Source: an uncultured Clostridia bacterium (GTDB lineage: Bacteria > Bacillota > Clostridia > Christensenellales > DTU072). Taken from it: a stretch of DNA of 6,446 nucleotides. The stretch covers positions 1-6,446 of the forward strand of contig CALVOD010000079.1 of assembly GCA_944350065.1 (NCBI GenBank). The letters are read 5' to 3'. Below, one piece after another: positions 1 through 5,784 of this stretch; position 1 is the first letter of the stretch, and every line of letters starts with the position of its first letter. Position numbers and translations under genes: made by a program. The notes below the pieces were generated by a model. It was not told where the DNA came from, made no database searches, and was given only the letters and a program-made list of their open reading frames with translations.

Positions 1-16
1 ATATCGGGGGAAAATT

Positions 17-55
17 ATTGCATTCGGGCATATATTGTGGTAATATAAATGCAAT
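17..55. repeat. 8-bp inverted repeat flanking the pckG promoter (possible operator)
   Basis: ATTGCATT at 17-24 and AATGCAAT at 48-55 are perfect inverted copies with 23 bp between them. The left arm covers the -35 box and the right arm covers the expected transcription start, which is where a repressor dyad could sit. A second, smaller dyad (TATATT 31-36, AATATA 42-47) lies inside but is not concentric with it. The repeat is seen directly; an operator role is inference, and short AT-rich dyads also arise by chance. Confidence 0.35.
18..46 (+). promoter_or_regulatory. Predicted sigma-A promoter of pckG with extended -10
   Basis: A -35-like TTGCAT at 18-23 is followed by a 17-nt spacer and a -10-like TAATAT at 41-46. 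A TG pair at 38-39, one base before the -10, gives an extended -10 element. Transcription would start near 52-54, leaving a leader of about 25 nt that contains the ribosome binding site. The element boxes were read by eye from the sequence; no start site has been measured. Confidence 0.6.
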
Positions 56-64
56 CTTATTTAC

Positions 65-70
65 AGGAGA
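65..70 (+). promoter_or_regulatory. Ribosome binding site of pckG
   Basis: AGGAGA lies 7 nt before the ATG at 78. It decides the start: the reading frame is open back to an ATG at 18, but that codon falls inside the predicted -35 box and has no Shine-Dalgarno sequence, and the 20 extra residues do not resemble a PEPCK N-terminus. Confidence 0.85.
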
Positions 71-77
71 GTGCTTT

Positions 78-1871
78 ATGGAATTAACAACCAATAAATA
101 CGTTCTCGATTTCGTCAAGAAGTACGTCGACCTTATGCAGCCCGACGAGGTAGTATGGATCGACGGCGGCAAGAAACAGCTCAACGAGCTCACCAAGATT
201 GCCTGCTCCACCGGCGAGATCTATAAATGCAACAGCAAGCTGCTTCCCGGATGCCTCTATCACCGCACCGCCGTCAACGACGTGGCGCGCGTGGAGGGCA
301 GGACGTTCATCTGCTCCCGCGAGCAAAAGAACGCCGGTCCCACCAACAACTGGATGGACCCCAAAGAGGCTTACGCGAAACTCGACGCTATCGCTACCGG
401 TTGCATGAAAGGCAGAACGATGTATATAATCCCCTTCAGTATGGGCAAGATCGGATCTCCCTTCGCCAAATACGGCATCGAGCTTACCGACTCCATCTAC
501 GTCGTACTGAACATGGCGATCATGACCCGCGTATCGAAGAAAGTTCTCGATAAGCTCGGCGATTCCGACAATTTCGTGCGCGGCATCCACAGCAAAGTGA
601 AACTCGAAGAAGAGAACCGTTATATCTGCCAGTTCCCCGAGGACAACACCATTTACAGCCTTAACTCCGGTTACGGCGGCAACGTGCTTCTCGGCAAAAA
701 GTGCTTCGCGCTCCGTATCGCTTCCTATCAGGGCTGGAAAGAAGGCTGGATGGCGGAGCATATGCTCATCCTCGGCGTGCAGAAGCCGAACGGCGAGATC
801 AAATACATCACGGCGGCGTTCCCCTCCGCTTGCGGCAAGACCAACCTCGCAATGCTCATTCCTCCGGAAACCTACACCGCGAAAGGATATAAAGTCTTCA
901 CCGTGGGCGACGATATCGCGTGGATCCGTAAAGGACGCGGCGGAATGCTTTATGCCGTCAACCCCGAAAACGGTTTCTTCGGCGTAGCTCCCGGAACGAA
1001 CGCGAAATCCAATCCCAACGCTCTCGAAACCACGAAGCGCGGAACGATATTCACCAACGTCGTTTACAATCCCCGCACCAAGACGGTATGGTGGGAAGGA
1101 CTCGACAAGAATCCTCCGAAGAACGTCCTCGACTGGAAAGGCAACAAGTGGTCGGGCGGCATGGTAGACGCGGACGGCAAGCCCATCAAAGGCGCTCATC
1201 CGAACTCCCGTTTCACCGCACCCGCGAAGAACTGCCCCTGCCTCTCCTCCGAATTCGAAAATCCGAAGGGCGTACCGATCTCCGCTATGATATTCGGCGG
1301 CAGACGCGCGAAAGCGGCTCCGTTGGTCTATGAAGCGCGCGACTGGAAGCACGGCGTATTTATCGGCTCGATAATGGCGTCGGAGACCACCGCGGCGGCG
1401 GCGGGCGCAGTGGGCGTAGTTCGTCACGATCCTATGGCGATGCTCCCCTTCTGCGGCTACAATATGGCGGATTACTTCCAACACTGGCTCGACATGGGCA
1501 AGAAGGTCAAGAATAAACCGAAAATCTTCAACGTCAACTGGTTCCGTACCGACGACGAAGGCAACTTCCTGTGGCCGGGATTCGGCGACAATATGCGCGT
1601 ACTCGACTGGATCATCCAGCGTTGCGAGGAGACCGTGGACGCCGTCGAGACTCCTATCGGTTATATGCCCAGACCTGAAGACATCAACCTCGAAGGACTG
1701 GATATGACGACCGAAGATCTCAAGAAGATCCTCGACTGCGACAAGAAGGTATGGCTCGCGGAAGCCGCCGATATCGAGGCTTACTATCAGAAGACCTTCG
1801 GCGACACCCTGCCCAAAGAACTCTACGCGGAGCTCAACAAACTCAAGAAGAACCTTCGCAAGCGTTCGTAA
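78..1871 (+). CDS. pckG: Phosphoenolpyruvate carboxykinase (GTP)
   Basis: Cytosolic enzyme interconverting oxaloacetate + GTP and phosphoenolpyruvate + GDP + CO2. It drives gluconeogenesis or, in many fermenters, fixes CO2 onto PEP. The 597-residue product has the usual length of the GTP family and carries its signatures. The P-loop/kinase-1a motif FPSACGKTN is at 248-256, including the hyper-reactive Cys252 and Lys254. The kinase-2 motif VGDD is at 276-279. By comparison with the rat enzyme as I remember it, Mn ligands are Lys208, His228 and Asp279, substrate residues are Arg71, Tyr199 and Arg378, the omega-loop lid is at about 436-446, and the guanine-clamp aromatics are Phe489, Phe497 and Phe502. 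All expected catalytic residues are present and no frameshift is seen. The gene is monocistronic, with its own promoter and a strong terminator 22 nt after the stop codon. The family call is very secure; the direction of flux in the cell cannot be told from sequence. Confidence 0.98.
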   Translation: MELTTNKYVLDFVKKYVDLMQPDEVVWIDGGKKQLNELTKIACSTGEIYKCNSKLLPGCLYHRTAVNDVARVEGRTFICSREQKNAGPTNNWMDPKEAYAKLDAIATGCMKGRTMYIIPFSMGKIGSPFAKYGIELTDSIYVVLNMAIMTRVSKKVLDKLGDSDNFVRGIHSKVKLEEENRYICQFPEDNTIYSLNSGYGGNVLLGKKCFALRIASYQGWKEGWMAEHMLILGVQKPNGEIKYITAAFPSACGKTNLAMLIPPETYTAKGYKVFTVGDDIAWIRKGRGGMLYAVNPENGFFGVAPGTNAKSNPNALETTKRGTIFTNVVYNPRTKTVWWEGLDKNPPKNVLDWKGNKWSGGMVDADGKPIKGAHPNSRFTAPAKNCPCLSSEFENPKGVPISAMIFGGRRAKAAPLVYEARDWKHGVFIGSIMASETTAAAAGAVGVVRHDPMAMLPFCGYNMADYFQHWLDMGKKVKNKPKIFNVNWFRTDDEGNFLWPGFGDNMRVLDWIIQRCEETVDAVETPIGYMPRPEDINLEGLDMTTEDLKKILDCDKKVWLAEAADIEAYYQKTFGDTLPKELYAELNKLKKNLRKRS

Positions 1872-1892
1872 TTTTCTTAACCGAATCAAAAG

Positions 1893-1921
1893 CGGCGTCC
1901 CTCGGGACGCCGTTCTTTTTT
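1893..1921 (+). terminator. Rho-independent terminator of pckG
   Basis: A GC-rich 9-bp perfect stem (CGGCGTCCC 1893-1901 with GGGACGCCG 1904-1912) has only TC left in the middle, so it most likely forms an 8-bp stem closed by a CTCG tetraloop. It is followed by a T-tract at 1913-1921 broken by one C. On the other strand the flank reads CTTTTGATT, so it may act weakly in both directions. Confidence 0.93.
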
Positions 1922-1933
1922 CGATCGGCATAT

Positions 1934-1957
1934 AAAAAAACGCCCCTTCACGGGGCG
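1934..1957 (-). terminator. Rho-independent terminator of the minus-strand operon
   Basis: Read on the minus strand, CGCCCC (1957-1952) and GGGGCG (1946-1941) form a 6-bp GC stem around a GTGAA loop, followed directly by seven T residues (1940-1934). It lies about 22 nt after the stop codon of the TPR-like gene. The plus-strand flank is not T-rich, so it is directional. Confidence 0.9.
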
Positions 1958-1979
1958 GGAAAATAAATTATAACGAATT

Positions 1980-3656
1980 TCACGAATAAGCCTCTATATA
2001 TTTTTCAAGAAGGCTGACGGGCACGCGGTAGACGGCGGCTATCGCTTCCTTGTCGGCGCCCTCCTCCGTAAGTCCCGCTTCCACCGCATATAAATAATGC
2101 ACGAGCGCGCAAAGAGCTTCGGTATTGAGCATATTGACGTTTTTGTCGAAGACACCGTCCACTATTCTGCCTATGTCCGCGTTTGCGTCGGGAACGCCCT
2201 CGTTGACGATGAACTGTATCGACACGAGCGCGTAAACGCTGCGCCTTAAATTCAGATATCTGTTGCTCGAAGGAACGTATTCTTTCACGCTCGCATAGGT
2301 CGCGCTTTTTGCGGAGGTCACCAAAAAATCGTGCGTCGAGTCGCTGAAATATATTAGCAACATATATAACAAAACAGCTTTACTCGGGTAACCGACATAA
2401 GGACTTGAGATACCCTTAATCAATATATCCGAATAATCCTCCGAGCTTGCGGAGAACAGTCCGTGCAGTTCTTCCTCCAGCTCGTCCACGCAATTGAAGT
2501 CTATCGCGCGCTTGAGAACGAGCCTCACTTCCTCTGGATTTACGCGCGCGCCGTACGAAAGTTTACAGCCGTAATCGATTAGCTTGCTTTTGACGTTGCG
2601 TGCAACGCAAGGCACTATTCCCGCGGCAGCCGAACGTAGCGTACCTACGTCGCCGTTATAGTATTCCTTTATCACAACCTCCGCCATAGCAAGACGGTTG
2701 CATCGCGGATACATTCTCATTCCGCGATATAAGGCTTTAAGCCCTTCCTCGTTATCCCCCGCGGCGGTAGCCGTGAGAGCAAGCATGACGAGCCCTTCGT
2801 AATAATATTTGTCCGCTGCTACCGCGGCTTTCGCCGCGGCGTACGCTTCGGGCATGTACCCGTTAAGCATTGCCGTGCGCGATATTTCCGCAAGCTCCAC
2901 CGCGTTTTTGCTTTCCTTATAGGCGGCGAGAAGTTTAGCGAATTCTTCGCTAAAACGGAAGTCCTCGAGGGCGCATTTCAATATAACCTCCGCAGCCGTT
3001 CTGCTCGAAGGATTTATCGCATAGAGTTTACGCGCCGCCTTTTCGGCAAGCTCGTAGTCGCCCGCGTCGGCGGCAGCCTCCGCCTTTACGGAAAGAGCAA
3101 GCTCCGCGACGACGCTGTCGTCGGAAACGCAATCCGCAACCGCAACCGCGCCTTCGGGATCGCCCGCGGCGAGCAGCTCCGCCGCCTCCGAAAAGTTCTT
3201 CAGGTCGTTGCGCACGCTCACGTCTATCCGTACCGGCTCGCCGCTTTCGCGCTCGAAGGTGAACGCGTAATCGTCCCACAGCGCTTCGAGGTCACCGCTC
3301 GCGGCTTGCGCGAGCAGGTATTCGACGTCGGGTTTTTCACCGTACACGTCGGTAATCCGCCTGCCGGCTACGCACATTTCGCGATACAGCATCCTTATCG
3401 CGGTCAGATATTCGCTTCTCCCCGCCTCGCCCGCAAGCTCCGCGAGAAGGGCGATGTTTTCTTCGTACGCCCCTATCGGGATATACAATTCCGACAGCCT
3501 GTGTTTCAACAGCTCGCCGAAAAAAGTTTTTCCCGTTTCTTCCAGTTTCTTTACGGTAACGGAAATAGCCGTCTCGTATTCGCGAGCGGCTACCTTCTCG
3601 TCAAGAAGTTTTAAAAATATCGCAAAATTATCGGAAAAATCAATGATTTTCGCCAT
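1980..3656 (-). CDS. TPR-like helical repeat protein of unknown function
   Basis: The 558-residue product has no signal peptide or clear membrane span, so it is probably cytosolic. It is acidic and Ala/Leu/Glu-rich, in a pattern of paired helices. TPR-like units are clearest at about 184-217 (AGDYELAEKAARKLYAINP, with the typical G-Y-A-A-P spacing) and about 253-320 (two units, the second ending in YRGMRMYP). The first 80 residues also look like helical hairpins. From about 350 to the end the repeat character fades into a helical region I do not recognise. No catalytic motif is visible, so a scaffold or protein-binding role is inferred only from the fold. It is the last gene of the operon: its ATG lies within the last 17 bases of hslO in another frame. 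The upstream GGTAAG is a weak and very close Shine-Dalgarno site, so translational coupling is likely. Residues about 410-438 use codons unlike the rest of the gene. Confidence 0.85.
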   Translation of the reverse strand: MAKIIDFSDNFAIFLKLLDEKVAAREYETAISVTVKKLEETGKTFFGELLKHRLSELYIPIGAYEENIALLAELAGEAGRSEYLTAIRMLYREMCVAGRRITDVYGEKPDVEYLLAQAASGDLEALWDDYAFTFERESGEPVRIDVSVRNDLKNFSEAAELLAAGDPEGAVAVADCVSDDSVVAELALSVKAEAAADAGDYELAEKAARKLYAINPSSRTAAEVILKCALEDFRFSEEFAKLLAAYKESKNAVELAEISRTAMLNGYMPEAYAAAKAAVAADKYYYEGLVMLALTATAAGDNEEGLKALYRGMRMYPRCNRLAMAEVVIKEYYNGDVGTLRSAAAGIVPCVARNVKSKLIDYGCKLSYGARVNPEEVRLVLKRAIDFNCVDELEEELHGLFSASSEDYSDILIKGISSPYVGYPSKAVLLYMLLIYFSDSTHDFLVTSAKSATYASVKEYVPSSNRYLNLRRSVYALVSIQFIVNEGVPDANADIGRIVDGVFDKNVNMLNTEALCALVHYLYAVEAGLTEEGADKEAIAAVYRVPVSLLEKYIEAYS

Positions 3657-4515
3657 TCTTACCGAATATGGTGTCCAAATCTTCCGCGCCGAAACGGTAT
3701 TTTGCGGCGCAGAAATCGCATTTGACTTCTATTACGCCCTGCTCTTTAATTATCGATTCCGCTTCCGCTCTGCCGAGGCTTCTGACGACGCCGCGTATTT
3801 TGGAAGCGCATTTGCAACCGTACTCTATCGGCTCCGCCGCGAAAAATTCGGTATTGAGATGCCCGAAATAAAATTCGCCTATTTCTTCTATGCTTTTTTC
3901 GCACATAAGCGAGGACAACGCGGTGAAATTAGTCATCACGTCTTCGAGCATAAACAGCATGTTTTCGTCGGCGTCCGGGAGCGCTTCCACGATTATGCCT
4001 CCCGACGCCTTGCAGCCGCTCGCGTCGTTCATCACGCCGAGCGCCACGGAGTTGGCTATCCCTTCGCTACGGTACAGATAATTTGCGTAATCTTCGGCTA
4101 TTTCGCCGCTTACGAGCGCCGCTCTGCCGACGTAAGGCTCTTTCAGTCCGAGGTCCTTGACGACCACTATGTCGCCGTCCTTACCTACCGCGCCGCCCAC
4201 GTCGAGCTTGCCGTCCTCCCGTAAAGGAAGATCGGTCTGCGGATTGTCCACGAAACCTTTTATCGCGCCGTCCTCTCCCGCAACGCAGATCCTGCCGAGC
4301 GGTCCGCCGCCGTCGATGATGAGATTGAATCGGTCCGTCGCGTTCTTTAAATTGTGCATAATGTACGCCCCCACCGTCAAAGAACGCCCCAGCGCGGCTG
4401 CGGCAAGGGGCGACAGATCGTGAGTTTTAATTGCTTTGTTGACCGCTTCGGTGGTGTCGATAAGCGCAAGTCTCGCTTTACCGCCGAAACATACGGCTTT
4501 TATTATCCTGTCCAT
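3640..4515 (-). CDS. hslO: Redox-regulated chaperone Hsp33
   Basis: Cytosolic holdase chaperone. In the Hsp33 family, four cysteines bind zinc in the reduced state; oxidation forms disulfides, releases zinc, and exposes a binding surface for unfolding proteins, protecting cells during hypochlorite or peroxide plus heat stress. The 291-residue product has the family's length. Its N-terminal part shows typical features such as the RIIKAV start, the ALGR segment near 41-44 and the GGGPLGR segment at 69-75. The C-terminal redox switch is intact: Cys234-x-Cys236, then 29 residues, then Cys266-x2-Cys269. The start is supported by GGAG (4528-4525), 9 nt upstream. It lies 35 bp after the membrane-protein gene with no terminator between, and overlaps the next gene by 17 bp, so it is the middle gene of the operon. 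An intact switch suggests exposure to oxidants despite a likely anaerobic lifestyle. Confidence 0.96.
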   Translation of the reverse strand: MDRIIKAVCFGGKARLALIDTTEAVNKAIKTHDLSPLAAAALGRSLTVGAYIMHNLKNATDRFNLIIDGGGPLGRICVAGEDGAIKGFVDNPQTDLPLREDGKLDVGGAVGKDGDIVVVKDLGLKEPYVGRAALVSGEIAEDYANYLYRSEGIANSVALGVMNDASGCKASGGIIVEALPDADENMLFMLEDVMTNFTALSSLMCEKSIEEIGEFYFGHLNTEFFAAEPIEYGCKCASKIRGVVRSLGRAEAESIIKEQGVIEVKCDFCAAKYRFGAEDLDTIFGKNGENH

Positions 4516-4550
4516 ATAGCGGAACTCCGATGAATGGAATTATTGTCGTT

Positions 4551-5651
4551 CTATTTCTTTTTCTTGTACTTGACCGGTCCCTGTTGCTTGTTCGCTTCGG
4601 GCTTTTTCTTTTCCTTACGGCTCTGACGGGATTGGTCCACTTTCAGTTTTTCGTACAGCACCTGCAGGACGTTTTCGCTGTTGTAATCGCCGTAGTTGAC
4701 CGTAGCGAGTATCACATAAGTCGTTCCTATCATAACGAACGCCACCGCTATGATTATAGTCACGAACATCGAATTTATCGCGAACAACGCGAACGGCGCG
4801 CCGATTATGACGAGCATAAGCAGACTCGGTATGAAAAACGCCGTCGAATATATGCACGCGTTCTTCAGCTTCGCCGCGTAAGAAAGCGTCTTGTGATAGG
4901 ATATCACCTGCGGCAGAAGGTTGAGCAGTATCATCGTGGAAACGAAAAGTATTATTATTCCGCCGAAAAGCGCGAACCACTGTCCTACGTTTGCGCCGCC
5001 CGACCATACGCCCGCTATGAATTCGATTATAAGATTGGTGCCGCCCGCGAAAAATACCGCGTATCCCGCGAAGGTTATCAGCATTTCTTTCCAGTACGTT
5101 TTCACGCCGCGGAAATATTCGGTGACGATACGCGGCACGTCCGCGCCCGTTTTTTTATCTTTTTTGCAAACGAACCTTTCGCCCCAGATAAGTTTGGTGG
5201 AAACGTATGCGTGCCCCGCCACGCCGAAGGATAATATCGGCAGGCAAACCGCCACTCCGAGGAATATCACGCGGTAAGCAAGCAACAATATGACCTTGGC
5301 TTCGTTCACTGCCATTCCGCTCGACAGCCCTATCCCGAATCCGCTCATCAGATACGGAATTTTATCGACGTCCGCGAGCATGTACGCGAATTTCTCTACG
5401 CCGATGAAGGATATCGCTATGATAAGCGCGAAAAGCGGTAACAAGAATATTATCGTCATCGCGTTCGCCGTCATCAGGTGAGTGCTGTTGGCTTTATATG
5501 TGTCGAAAAACCTCTTGAATCTGCCCGCGGGATACGGGGGCTTTTTTTCTTCGTAGCGCGCTTCGGGAGCAAGTTCGAGACCGGAGAGCAATTTCAGTTT
5601 GAATTTGCTTAAACCGCGTTTGGAAGACTTTTCGTTGGAGTTGGCTGCCAT
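4551..5651 (-). CDS. Six-span membrane protein of unknown function, possibly YesL/DUF624-like
   Basis: The 366-residue product has a basic, Lys/Ser-rich N-terminal tail (1-56), six hydrophobic segments at about 57-83, 119-147, 187-213, 224-250, 265-292 and 293-318, and a strongly basic C-terminal tail (337-366, ending in KKKK). Charge distribution (the positively charged loop 152-187, the tails, and the loop at 251-264) places both ends in the cytoplasm. The arrangement of an RFKRFFDTYK segment before span 1, Pro-containing hydrophobic spans, and a YFRGVKTYWKEM segment before span 3 recalls YesL/DUF624 membrane proteins, but those are usually nearer 200 residues and I cannot confirm membership. 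No transporter or enzyme motif is seen. The start is supported by GAGAGGAA (5663-5656), just upstream of the ATG. It is the first gene of the operon with hslO, behind a near-consensus promoter. Confidence 0.85.
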   Translation of the reverse strand: MAANSNEKSSKRGLSKFKLKLLSGLELAPEARYEEKKPPYPAGRFKRFFDTYKANSTHLMTANAMTIIFLLPLFALIIAISFIGVEKFAYMLADVDKIPYLMSGFGIGLSSGMAVNEAKVILLLAYRVIFLGVAVCLPILSFGVAGHAYVSTKLIWGERFVCKKDKKTGADVPRIVTEYFRGVKTYWKEMLITFAGYAVFFAGGTNLIIEFIAGVWSGGANVGQWFALFGGIIILFVSTMILLNLLPQVISYHKTLSYAAKLKNACIYSTAFFIPSLLMLVIIGAPFALFAINSMFVTIIIAVAFVMIGTTYVILATVNYGDYNSENVLQVLYEKLKVDQSRQSRKEKKKPEANKQQGPVKYKKKK

Positions 5652-5680
5652 TACGTTCCTCTCAAAAAGGTGTTATATCG

Positions 5681-5709
5681 ATTATACATTAAATATCCGC
5701 TTATTGCAA
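5681..5709 (-). promoter_or_regulatory. Predicted sigma-A promoter of the membrane protein-hslO-TPR operon
   Basis: On the minus strand, TTGCAA (5709-5704) is followed by a 17-nt spacer and a perfect TATAAT (5686-5681). Transcription would start near 5674, giving a leader of about 20-25 nt that holds the GAGAGGAA ribosome binding site. The -35 box lies within the 8-bp palindrome ATTGCAAT (5703-5710). No other good promoter is visible before hslO or the TPR gene. Confidence 0.75.
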
Positions 5710-5717
5710 TTATATTA

Positions 5718-5746
5718 TTGACTTTTGCCGATAAAATTGTTATAGT
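5718..5746 (+). promoter_or_regulatory. Predicted sigma-A promoter of asd
   Basis: TTGACT (5718-5723), a 17-nt spacer and TATAGT (5741-5746) give a near-consensus housekeeping promoter. Transcription would start near 5752-5754, leaving a leader of about 32 nt. That is too short for a lysine riboswitch or T-box. The box is back to back with the divergent operon promoter, with 8 bp between the two -35 hexamers. Confidence 0.75.
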
Positions 5747-5784
5747 TGCAGTAACTTAATATTTAATATAATGAGGTACTTTTT

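Noticed and set aside
18..77. Upstream extension of pckG to an ATG at 18
   Set aside because: The ATG overlaps the predicted -35 box, lacks a ribosome site, and the extra residues are not PEPCK-like. AGGAGA before the ATG at 78 fits far better.
84..1931. A 615-codon open frame on the minus strand covering all of pckG
   Set aside because: It is the complement of a highly codon-biased gene. The translation is low-complexity in His/Arg/Val and resembles no family, and it runs through the pckG terminator. The plus-strand frame carries every PEPCK motif.
3454..4224. A 256-codon plus-strand open frame across the hslO/TPR junction
   Set aside because: It is antisense to two genes with clear homology or fold signals, has no ribosome site, and its Phe/Arg/Ala/Tyr-rich product looks like a shadow.
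4530..5234. A 234-codon plus-strand open frame antisense to the membrane-protein gene
   Set aside because: Its Tyr/Arg/His-rich translation is typical of the reverse complement of hydrophobic codons, and the minus-strand frame gives six coherent membrane spans with a good ribosome site.
5744..5756. Small dyad AGTT/AACT at the asd transcription start
   Set aside because: The arms are only 4 bp and do not extend, so it is expected by chance in AT-rich DNA.
5767..5772. TATAAT just before asd as an alternative -10
   Set aside because: Transcription from it would start about 6 nt before the ATG and lose the ribosome site. The TTGACT/TATAGT promoter upstream fits much better.
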